Shown here: positions 6,616-16,400 of the stretch, in pieces
Position numbering within the stretch: position 1 is the stretch's first letter
How the letters are laid out: each line of letters opens with the position of its first letter
Source: a bacterium UBP17_UBA6191
GTDB taxonomy: Bacteria > Muiribacteriota > UBA6191
Length of the DNA stretch: 23,380 bases
Reading direction: 5' to 3'
Assembly: GCA_002422125.1 (NCBI GenBank)
Contig: DITF01000199.1
Location: forward strand, 3,693 to 27,072
The notes under the pieces: generated by a model
Told to the model about the DNA's origin: nothing
Databases searched by the model: none
The model's input: only the letters and a program-made list of their open reading frames with translations
Made by a program: the position numbers and the translations under genes

Positions 6616-8736
6616 ATGAGTACAGATATCAAGTTTTCCATGGCCTTGGCGGCCTGTTTTGCAGCCCGCTCCCAAAGCCTGTTTATTCCCAGAGAAGAAA
6701 TTGAAGCGGCTTATGCCCAAAACGACCCACAAAATCTGGTGCACAAAGTGTTCGAGAAGTGTGGGGGCCGATTAAAAACTGTCCATCTACCGTTAAAAAA
6801 GGTAGCCCGTCGCAGAAATCTTTTTCCACTGGCTGTGGAGATCGATGCAACCTCCTGGGTGGCCATCAGTCTTACTCAGGAAATGGATGGAATCAGGTGC
6901 TTTGATGTACTCGACCCAGAAGCCCAAATTGTCGAACTGAAATTCGCCAACTTAAAAAACAATTGGCCCCTCACCGTTTTATGCGTGGAAAGGCTTGATC
7001 AACAAGAAGAGGACTCTGAGACCTTTGGCTGGGATCTAATCTGGAAACTTTTGCTGGGCAACGGTAAAATTCCCCTTTTAATTGCCATCGTCTCCATTAT
7101 TCTTAATTTTTTAGCCTTTGTGCCTATTGTTTACATCCAGATAGGACTGGATAAAGTTGTGGGTTACAAGGCCGAAGCTACCCTAATCGCCTTAACTATC
7201 GGAGCCACTTTGGCCCTGGTTTTAAATGGGGTACTAGGCTGGGCTCGAGACATCTTAATCGGCAGCATTGGTGACCGGATTGAAGTTTCTCTGGCCGGCC
7301 CAGCTTTTGAAAGACTGATTCGACAACCTTCTTATCTACATCCAGACGAACTGGAAGATGGGGTGAAACAGATTCCAACCCTAAGATACTTAATTGCGGA
7401 AACGGTCTTAAAGCGATTTTTTGATTTATGTGCCCTGATTGTGTATTTGCCCATTCTAGGCTTTTATTCCGTTACCCTGGCAGCCATTGTTTTAGGTATT
7501 GCTATCTTGATTGGAGTCACTTCTGTTCTTCTGACACTTAAGGAAAAGAAACTAACCGAAGTCAGTAATCAGTTTGAACGCAAACGAGTGGGAATCATCA
7601 AAGAAGTTAGTGGTAACCTGGATTTAGTTCGTTCTTTAAGCTACCAGGAAGCCTTAAAAAAATCCTACCGTCAGGCCTGTGCTGAAGCCATTTTAGCCAA
7701 ACGAGAACAGGCCAAAGTTCACGGTCTTTCTGCCCATCTGACTCAGTTTTTTCAATTATTCATGACCATTGTGGTAATTTTTGCCGGTATCCGACTGGTG
7801 TTTTCTGGCTCAATGTCGGCTGGGGCTATTATTGCGGTAAATCTTGTCGGGGGTAAGCTAATTGGTCCTATTCGCTCTGCCATCCAAACACTGACTGACC
7901 TGCCTAAAATAAAAAACCAGTTTGCCGCGATTGAGGCAATATGGAATGGGAATCTGGAAAAACCTTCTTCACTCTTCAGTCCCAAGTTAACCGGGCGACT
8001 AATCGTCGAAAATCTTAGTGTGAGTCTGGTTCCAAACTCCCCTCCGCAGATTAGCGGGTTAAATCTTGATTTCTGGCCCAATGCCCTGCACTTAATTCTG
8101 GGAAATTCCGGCAGCGGTAAAAGCGTTTTATTGGATACCTTAGCCACCCGTCTGACTGCCACAGGGGGCAGACTAAGCCTTGATGGGATTCCTTATTATC
8201 AACTCGACCCTCAAACCCTAAGAAAAACCATCCATCATCTGGCCGAACAGCCCCGATTTTTTGAGGGAACGATTGAAATGAATCTAAGGCTAGCTGCTCC
8301 CACGGCTGGTAAACGAGAAATTGCTCGTGCCCTGGAACTATCCAATGCACTCCAGGCCGTCGAAAAACTGCCCCATGGATTAGGTACAAAAATTACTGGC
8401 TATGCAACCGAACTACCTCGCTCTCTTCGTTCTCGTCTGGCTTTATCAAGAGCCCTGTTAAGCTCTGCCACTGTATATCTGATGGATGACTTTTTCTGTA
8501 CTTACGATGTAGAGGATCTGGCTCTGTTTCAACAAAATCTTCCTGAAATCGGCCGTAACCGCACCTTAATACTCGCTTCTCCATTGCCTCTGTTTGTGGA
8601 ACAGTCCAGTCAGATTATCATTTTGGAAGAGGGACAAATCAAAGGACAGGGAAGCCACGAAGAACTGAGTGGAACTTCTTTGGGTTATCGTGAAATCTGT
8701 CAGGGATATCGTGCTTTGTTAGGGGGATTATCATGA
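6616..8736 (+). CDS. Type I secretion ABC exporter with C39-like domain and degenerate ATPase motifs
   Basis: 706 residues from ATG 6616. The open frame reaches back to a TTG at 6577, but that lies inside the terminator stem. Order: C39-peptidase-like domain (about 1-125), six-helix membrane domain (about 150-410), ATPase domain (about 455-700). The C39-like part keeps a VLDPEA motif (98-103) but has Ser80-Trp where the protease has its His, and no catalytic Cys at the usual place, so it is a docking-type domain. Walker A is intact (GNSGSGKS, 496-503) and Gln545 fits the Q-loop. The signature motif is LPRSL (600-604) instead of LSGGQ. Asp625 replaces the catalytic Glu, and Ser-Pro (655-656) stands at the H-loop His. 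Family knowledge says such exporters act as dimers in the inner membrane with HlyD and TolC partners. It overlaps the next gene by ATGA. Confidence 0.88.
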   Translation: MSTDIKFSMALAACFAARSQSLFIPREEIEAAYAQNDPQNLVHKVFEKCGGRLKTVHLPLKKVARRRNLFPLAVEIDATSWVAISLTQEMDGIRCFDVLDPEAQIVELKFANLKNNWPLTVLCVERLDQQEEDSETFGWDLIWKLLLGNGKIPLLIAIVSIILNFLAFVPIVYIQIGLDKVVGYKAEATLIALTIGATLALVLNGVLGWARDILIGSIGDRIEVSLAGPAFERLIRQPSYLHPDELEDGVKQIPTLRYLIAETVLKRFFDLCALIVYLPILGFYSVTLAAIVLGIAILIGVTSVLLTLKEKKLTEVSNQFERKRVGIIKEVSGNLDLVRSLSYQEALKKSYRQACAEAILAKREQAKVHGLSAHLTQFFQLFMTIVVIFAGIRLVFSGSMSAGAIIAVNLVGGKLIGPIRSAIQTLTDLPKIKNQFAAIEAIWNGNLEKPSSLFSPKLTGRLIVENLSVSLVPNSPPQISGLNLDFWPNALHLILGNSGSGKSVLLDTLATRLTATGGRLSLDGIPYYQLDPQTLRKTIHHLAEQPRFFEGTIEMNLRLAAPTAGKREIARALELSNALQAVEKLPHGLGTKITGYATELPRSLRSRLALSRALLSSATVYLMDDFFCTYDVEDLALFQQNLPEIGRNRTLILASPLPLFVEQSSQIIILEEGQIKGQGSHEELSGTSLGYREICQGYRALLGGLS

Positions 8737-10442
8737 GCCCAAGAATCTTAAATCTGCAAAATTCCGAGTTTGTTTTTCGCGAAGGTGATACAGCCCAATT
8801 TGCCTATGTCCTAAAGTCTGGGACAATCGAGGTCCTTAGAATGGGCAGTAATGGTGAAATCATTTTGGGTACCGTCTCTGAGGGTGAGGTATTTGGAGAA
8901 ATGGCATTAATTGATGGGGCTCCGCGCTCAGCATCGGCTAGAGCCTTAGGAGAGTGCCAAGTTCAGGAAGTCGATCGTGACGCTTTTTCTGAATATATTT
9001 CCGACAATCCTTCCGTGATGTATGCCCTTATGAAAAAACTGAGTGGCTATGTCAGAAACACGAACCAAAAAGCCATACAACTCACAAAATCTGATACAGA
9101 AGAGACGAGCGACTCATCACAAACACAAACCCAGACCCAAGAAGATGTACTGGATCTGGATTTGCCCACCTTGCGTATCCCATCCCAGGGAGTTTTAGTG
9201 GCAACCTTAAGCATACTTGTTATGCTCATCGGTTGTGTAGTCTTTATGTCCCTGACCGTTATAGACACAACCGTTGGCAGTAGAGGTATTGTCACAACCG
9301 TTGTTCCAAATGCTCAGATACAGGCCGCTACATCTGCCATCGTCCGGGAGGTTTTAGTACATCGAGGTCAAAAACTTAAAAAAGGCGATCTAATTGCGAG
9401 ACTTGACGACACAGAAGTTCTATCCAGTTTAACCATCAACCAGTCCCGTCAAAACACCTTAAAAAATCGTATTCTCAGGCTTGAGGAAGAAATCAGATTT
9501 TCTGAAAACAGCTCAAAAACCAACCTGGATTTATCACATATGGACTCCTTGGAAGCCGTGATTCTAAACAGTCGGCTTTCTGAGTTTCAGGCCAAATCTG
9601 ATTCCTTTGCAACACAATTCCAGGAAGTTCGAATTACTTTGGAAACAGCTATGGAAGAGTTAAAACTTGCTGAAACTCAACTGGCTCTAAAACAGGAACT
9701 GGAAGACTCGGCCACGGTGTTGATGGAGCAAAATATTACCAGTCGCTCCTCACAGATCGGCTCATCTGATGATAGATTATCTATGCAAAGACAGGTGAAC
9801 AGCCTAAAAAACCGAATTGTGCAACTACAAGCCAGGGAGAGTGCCATAAAATCCGAGTTGGCCGCTTGGGGTGCAACCAGAATCGCCGGTCTTACCCAGG
9901 ATTTAGCCTCTTCTAATCAGGCACTTTTAGAGCTGCAACAAGATGAAGCCCGTCTATTGGAACAAAAAAGTCGTAGCCTGATTACCTCATCCGTGAACGG
10001 CACAGTACTGAACATCCCACAATTCACCGAAGGCTCTGTGATTTCTCAAGGCCAGACTTTAGTCACTCTCCTTAGAGATGACATCCCACTAGCCATGGAG
10101 ATAGACATTCAACCCAAGGATGTATCAAACATTGTGATTGGCACCAAGGTATCAGTTAAGCTCGATGCCATACCCTTCCAGAAGTATGGAGACATTACAG
10201 CCACCCTTACCTATCTTTCTGAGGATACCATTAGTACCGATATCCACGGGGCCCACCACCCTGTCTACAGAGGAAGGGTGGAGTTCCCACAAGATATCTC
10301 ACAAAAACTGCCCGCAGGTTACCAGCTTACCCCTGGTATGCAGGGTAGCGCAGATATTCTGGGTAAAAAACAAAGACTGGTCTTCTATTTCCTTGAGCCT
10401 GTCATCAAGGGAATCAGCAAGGCATTTTCAGAACCAATTTAA
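8733..10442 (+). CDS. Cyclic-nucleotide-binding domain fused to HlyD-type membrane fusion protein
   Basis: 569 residues. Residues 5-110 form a CNB/Crp-like domain with the phosphate-binding-cassette pattern FGEMALIDGAPRSASARA (54-71), including Glu56 and Arg65 at positions typical for cyclic nucleotide contact. A Ser/Thr/Gln-rich linker (about 118-136) precedes one TM helix (about 153-177). The periplasmic HlyD part follows: lipoyl half-motif (about 190-225, GQKLKKGDLIARLDD), long coiled coils (about 235-410), second lipoyl half (about 412-447, SVNGTVLNIP) and the beta-barrel C-terminal region. Topology places the CNB domain in the cytoplasm. The ATG overlaps the ABC stop codon (ATGA) and has AGGGGG upstream, so the two are translationally coupled. 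CNB domains are known on some type I ABC proteins; on the adaptor it is unusual. Ligand is unknown. Confidence 0.9.
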   Translation: MSPRILNLQNSEFVFREGDTAQFAYVLKSGTIEVLRMGSNGEIILGTVSEGEVFGEMALIDGAPRSASARALGECQVQEVDRDAFSEYISDNPSVMYALMKKLSGYVRNTNQKAIQLTKSDTEETSDSSQTQTQTQEDVLDLDLPTLRIPSQGVLVATLSILVMLIGCVVFMSLTVIDTTVGSRGIVTTVVPNAQIQAATSAIVREVLVHRGQKLKKGDLIARLDDTEVLSSLTINQSRQNTLKNRILRLEEEIRFSENSSKTNLDLSHMDSLEAVILNSRLSEFQAKSDSFATQFQEVRITLETAMEELKLAETQLALKQELEDSATVLMEQNITSRSSQIGSSDDRLSMQRQVNSLKNRIVQLQARESAIKSELAAWGATRIAGLTQDLASSNQALLELQQDEARLLEQKSRSLITSSVNGTVLNIPQFTEGSVISQGQTLVTLLRDDIPLAMEIDIQPKDVSNIVIGTKVSVKLDAIPFQKYGDITATLTYLSEDTISTDIHGAHHPVYRGRVEFPQDISQKLPAGYQLTPGMQGSADILGKKQRLVFYFLEPVIKGISKAFSEPI

Positions 10443-10460
10443 CATGATGATTTTATGCTT

Positions 10461-10485
10461 TGGGGCCCAGACATGGAGGGCCCCA
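10461..10485. terminator. Hairpin between convergent genes
   Basis: TGGGGCCC (10461-10468) and GGGCCCCA (10478-10485) form a perfect 8-bp GC-rich stem with a nine-base loop. It lies in the 50-base gap between the HlyD-fusion stop and the stop of the giant minus-strand gene. Neither side has a clear T tract, so intrinsic termination may be weak or Rho-assisted. Its position suits a bidirectional terminator or an RNA 3'-end protector. Confidence 0.5.
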
Positions 10486-10492
10486 GACCCAA

Positions 10493-13400
10493 TCAATTCC
10501 CAGGATCCCAGAATCCACCGATTGGCTCAAGCTTATGCACCTGTAATTCATCTGCAATAGGATCATTGCCAATCAAGTACAGATTTTTACCATCACTACC
10601 AAACCGTGGGGATTCCAGATCATTTTGAGTAAATGAAATTACCTCAAGCCAGTCTGGATCCGTGAACCCCTTATAAAAAATTCTGGTACCGGTTGTAGAA
10701 TCAGATACGGTTAAAAACAATGTCTGATCCACAAACGCCATATCGTAATGAGTTACCGCAGATACAATTTGAATTGGTGTCTCATAATCACTCCAGCTAG
10801 AATTATCAAATTTCTGCATCCTAAAGCTATTTGTGCTTTCTTCAAGCCCACCAACTATAACAAAACCAGTACCTAAGGCCTCAATCTGAAGCATCCGGTT
10901 AGGGGTGTTAGCCCCAAATGGATTAGCTCCAGTAACATGATTCCAGCTAGAGCCATTCCACTTTTTAACCTGCACCTCGCTATTAGAATAGTCTTTGTAC
11001 ACAACATAGGGCATACCGTCTTCTCCTACGGCAATAGCAAAATCATCACCCTCGGCATTGCCTATAGCAGCCCCAGTGGCAATCAGATTCCATGTTCCGG
11101 TAGTGTCCAAAGATGCCACCCGAATTTCATTATTACTTGTCATCCTGGCCATCACATACAAATAGTCATGAACCGGACTAGCCCCAACTGCCGGCGCTCT
11201 CCCCGAGGCCAGCACATGATGCCCACTAGCTTCACCAAACAGATCCGGGCTTCCTTGATCAACAGACAGACTACTCCAAATGCTACCCGTCCAGGCATGT
11301 GCCTGAATTCTGTGGTTCGTGTCCCGAATGGTAATTACCGGCTTTTGTTCTTTGCCGATACCAATCCAGCCTGTACTGGTAGCCGCAGCACTTTCAGATA
11401 TATCAGAAGACATGTGACTCCAGCTTCCATCTTCATACTTGGTCCCCGATGCCAGATCTGTAGAAATTTCAATTGCCGATACATAAATTTCAGGGTTGTC
11501 TCCCTGCATTGCCACAGCGATTGAATGATTTCTGCTTGGATTACGATTTAAATCACCACCAACATTGAGGTGAGGAGCTTTGGTTAAAAAATCAAAGCGG
11601 AAGGGAGGTGCATTGATATCCTGATAGTCTTCAATAAATGCAGGTCCTCCGACCCTTATCGAGCCTGCTTCCATAGTATACCTGCGCCCGGCTTCCAGAT
11701 TAGAGGTAAGCTCCAGCAGTAGCTCGGCCTCTCCATCGGTATTAGTTATGGAAGCATTGTAAAACCCATCTCCATTTAGTTCATTTTTTAGGGATACGGC
11801 ACCAATATGAGCCGTGGTTGGAAGTTCCTTGGAATAATCTAAGGCAATACTTCCACCAGACAGGGCAGTATTCATCCTGATGGGAGAGTGTCTCGTGACT
11901 AATGGAGCTACCGTCTTATCCAACTTATAAAAGTCCACGACCGCACCATCACTTGAATTTGTAATGGCCAAATGGGGTACTCCACTCAATCTAGCCAATC
12001 TTACAACCCCGGTGGCCAGGGATTCCATGTTTACATCCTCAGGATAAGTCATGTTCTCCCACTCATTTTCCAAAACATTGTACCGGCTTATCATTAGACG
12101 AACCGGGGAAGAACCTGACAGACTTGCGAGGTAAATATCTCCACGATTGTCCACCAGCATATCAGCACTAATCAGTTGATCCGAATCAAAATCCTCAGGA
12201 ATCATCGCCCCGTTCACCATATCGTATCGGGAGATAAAAATGCTGGATGCCGAAGCCATCATGGCCCACAACTGATCCCCAATAAATCCTGCCTTGTAAT
12301 CAAGGATGGTGGTGAAAGATGGAATGTCGATCGCGGTCTCTTCATCCCATTGTGAACCATTATAAGAATACAAAACAGGAACATCTTTGTTTAATGTCGT
12401 CGAGTAGTGGATGGCCGTGTAGTACATTACATTGTTGTGAGATATCAACTGGGGTTGAAAAATTGCGGGAGTTACCTCACCAAATTCGTCCCCTGCCTTG
12501 ATCCAATGGCTACCATCAAAAAAGTAGCATTGAACCGCCAAAGTGCTACCTGTTGTACACAAAAACACATCTTCACTAAGATTGTGTCCTAACACAACTC
12601 CTGTAATATTTGGCAGAGATTGCCCTACCTGTTCATAGGATTGGTTGTTGTTAGAACGATGAATCTCAAGCATCGAATTGTACTCATATGCTATATATAC
12701 AGTTGCACCAACCACAGTCATGCCAGCAGGTGAATAATAGGGAATATTCGTGGCCATCCAAGTTTCACCGTTATATCTCTTCACTTCCAATTCATTGTAA
12801 GTGTTCATGTATCTGGCATAGAGACTGTTTCCTAAGCCTGCAATTTGCAGATGTGCGCTAAAACTATCATCTGCCAGAGCAGGTAAGACGGTCCATTCAT
12901 CACGGGTAAAAAATTCTTGCTCCATAAAATAAGGCTGATTGGTTTGATCTACCATATCAAATCTAACCTTATATCGGCCCGGAAGAGACGGAGTCAGTTG
13001 AGCAAGGTATTCATCAACCAAGTCCTGTTCCAGCTCGCCTACATTAGCTCCAGGAGGATATCCCAACAGTGTCCAATTTACGGACAACGGCAGACCCATA
13101 TAGCTAACATCAGCTACTAGATTATTACTCTGATTGAGCCAAAGTTGAGGATTCTCAGAATAAAGTTCGTTCATCATAGGAGGGGCGGGCACAACAGTTA
13201 CAAACAGCTCAATCTCAGTAGTATTTATGCCATCATCAACCTCCATAGTAAACGAGTCTGGACCCGAATACTCGGCCCCTGAATTGTAAGTAATAATCCC
13301 GCTGCGAGTAAATTCATCAAAATTAATCGAACCGTGGTCAGGTTCGAACTTCACGGTTAAACTAAACTGCGGTCCATACGATAAAACACTATATACAAAG

Positions 13401-16400
13401 TGAACACTCTGCATTTCCGCAACTGTAAGATTGTTTTCCACCACATCAATGGTCGGCAAAGCATAATTTATCGTCTCCAAGGGCAGTTCCACCACCCTAC
13501 ACACAGGCGTTGCTGAATCGTCACAAAGCTCTAAATAAATAATGGTAGTTCCGGCTACAAAGGGTTCGGAAAATGTGAATTCCAGCTCTCCTGGTTGAGT
13601 AGTTGTAACAGTGCCCAATTCTGTTTCCCCATTGTTTAAAATGGTTAAAGTAGCAGCCTGCCCATCTTCATCAAACAGATCATAAGAAAGAATTCGTTCT
13701 CCCACGCTCCATAATTCCGTGTTGACCCAGTTAGTCACAATTTCAGATTGATTGCTGGCAAAAAATAGTGAAATGTAGGGAGCCTCATTTTCGTCCTCAA
13801 TCTTTAGCTTCACTGGAGAGTAACCAACTCCACCAAACCCATCACTCACCTGAACCGTAAACTCATACACATTATCCGAATTGGCATCTATTGGATCTTC
13901 AAAGTTCAAAGGGGCTATCAAGGACAATTCCCCAGAGGTGGAATGAATGGTAAAAAAGTTGGAATCCGCACCTTGCAACACAAATGAAAACTCCGTGTCC
14001 CCATCCACATCAAACACTGTCATTGTGGTGGTGAAATCAGCATTTTCTGACACTACAAAATTCACAAAACTTGTAGCCATCATGACGGCTGGTTTTGAAT
14101 TGCCAGACTGACGGTAGGCAATTAAAGGCACATCTTCTGAAGTCATTGCTATCTGTAAAAAACCAGCGGAGCCCGCTGATATTGGTGGTGCACCGACTGG
14201 TACCCAGTTGCTACCATCAAATCGTTTGACCACAGCAGAGTATGAATTTGCGTCACGCTGATAGGAGGCCCAAGGCCGTCCCATAGAATCAAGGGCCACT
14301 CTCACATATGAAGCCTCACCGTCTGAAAATCCCAATTGACCATAAGGAACCCAGTTTGTGCCATTAAAATACAGAACTGAGGCCCGACTCGATGCCGGAG
14401 GGCCCCTGTCTCTGTAACCCACCACGGGCACACCATCGGGAGAAATCAAAATATACGGATCATATACATTATTATCTCCTGGCAATGCTCCAGAAAAGCC
14501 CAAGGGTCCCACTTGAACCCAGGTTGTTCCGTCATATTTTACTACCGAAGCAGCCTGCCCATATCCCCCCTCGTAGAGACGGTAAATCACATAAGGTGTC
14601 CCATCAGGGGCGATAGCAATGGCGGGGAAATCCATCGAAACTCCAGCCTCTGATCTTACATAAGGTTCCCCCACAAAATCCCAGGTAGTCCCATCATATT
14701 TCATAACCGATACCCAAGAAGCGCCGCTTGCATTATTGGAATAAGCAACATACGGTGTACTGGTTGGAGACAAGGCAAAAGAGAGATGATTGACAGAGGA
14801 AGTAAATCCAGCCGCTCCTACCCCAATCCAGCTACTGCCATTAAAGCGCATGACACTTGCCTTATTCGACTGACTACCATCACTAAAACCCACCCAAGGA
14901 AAATCACTATTATCCATTGCGAGGTGAATGAATGAAACTCCAGCCGTAGTAAACCCTCCAGCACCAACTGTACTCCAGCTTCCTTCCCCATAACTTTTGA
15001 CGGTCATTCTTCCACTCCAAGCATTATCAGAAAATGCTACATATGGCACATCTTCCTGATTCAATGCAAAACCTAAGTGGTTATTAACCGAAGTCTCGGT
15101 CATATTTGTTCCGCCTAAAAATTCCCAGGTTGTATAAAGAGTATTAGTAATACTTGGGTCATCATTCACAGGAGAAATTGTCTGCACAAAGGTCTGGGTA
15201 TGTGACAAACCATTGGCAATGGCGGTCACAGAAATTGTGGCATCCCCATAAGCATTAGGAACCGGAGTAAAAATCAAAACATTCCCACTCACCACGGGGG
15301 TGGACACAATATGTGGATGCAAAGAGCTTACAATATAAGTAATGGGGTCCCCATCTGGATCAGTGGCTGTCAGGGTGACAGAATGTGGTCCAAAATCCTC
15401 GTTCAAGGCAGAAGAGGTTGGAGGGCCCATAATTGGGGCCTCATCTACATTCTCAACAGCTACTCGAACCGGAACCGTGGTCAATTGACTCCCTGAGCTT
15501 ATCTGTACGGAAAACTCATACATGTTAAGCACATTGGAATCCATTGGCTGTTCATAGTCTGGGGCAGTAACAAACTGAACCTGTCCCAAAGAATCAATTT
15601 CAAAAAGGCTTTGGTCTGCCCCAGCAACAATTGTGTACACCAAGGCCTCGGTCTCAGGAAAATAAGCATCAATGCTGACAGCATTTGGCTGATTCTCCAA
15701 TACAGTTTCAACAACAGGCAATAATACCTGATGCCTGACTGTTGTTTTATTGGCGAATTGTGCATCCTTGTAAGCAAGATACAACTTCCCGTTGGCATCA
15801 ACCGCCATAGCCGTAAATCTGGTATCGTCAGTATTGATGCCCGAACTTGGCCCCACAAACTCTAAGGTATTGTTAACATATTTTAAGACAACAGAATCTC
15901 CATTGTTCAAATCTGTATTTCGTAATGAAACATAGATTTGATCGCGATTGTCTATGAGAAGGGTCACATATTTTTCATTAGTACCAGTAGCAACGGAAGA
16001 TCTGGCCAACTCGACCCATGTTGTTTCGTTATATCGGGCCAGTACCAGTTCTGCAGCACTTTGATCAATGTAAGCTAAATAGGGAACTGAAAACCGATCC
16101 GTTTTCAGACTCTGCCAAGCTGCATTGACTGCCAGTACATTTGCCCCCAAATTCAGATGCTTCCACTTACCGTCTTCAAAGCGATGTACCCAAGTCCTGC
16201 CGCCATCTGGATCATAACGATAGGCAATCAGAGGGCGATTTAAGGGATCAACGGCCAAACTGATAAAACTGGCATCTCCGGCAGAAATATAGGCAACCCC
16301 CAGTTGGGACCAAGCTCCTTCTGAATACCTCATTACACTGGCCCTACCCCCATTGGGAACATCCCTGTAGGCCACATAGGGAACATCATTACTATCAAAT

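Noticed and set aside
15499..15858. A 119-codon minus-strand frame inside the giant gene
   Set aside because: It is a shifted-frame shadow of the giant gene on the same strand, with no domain pattern of its own.
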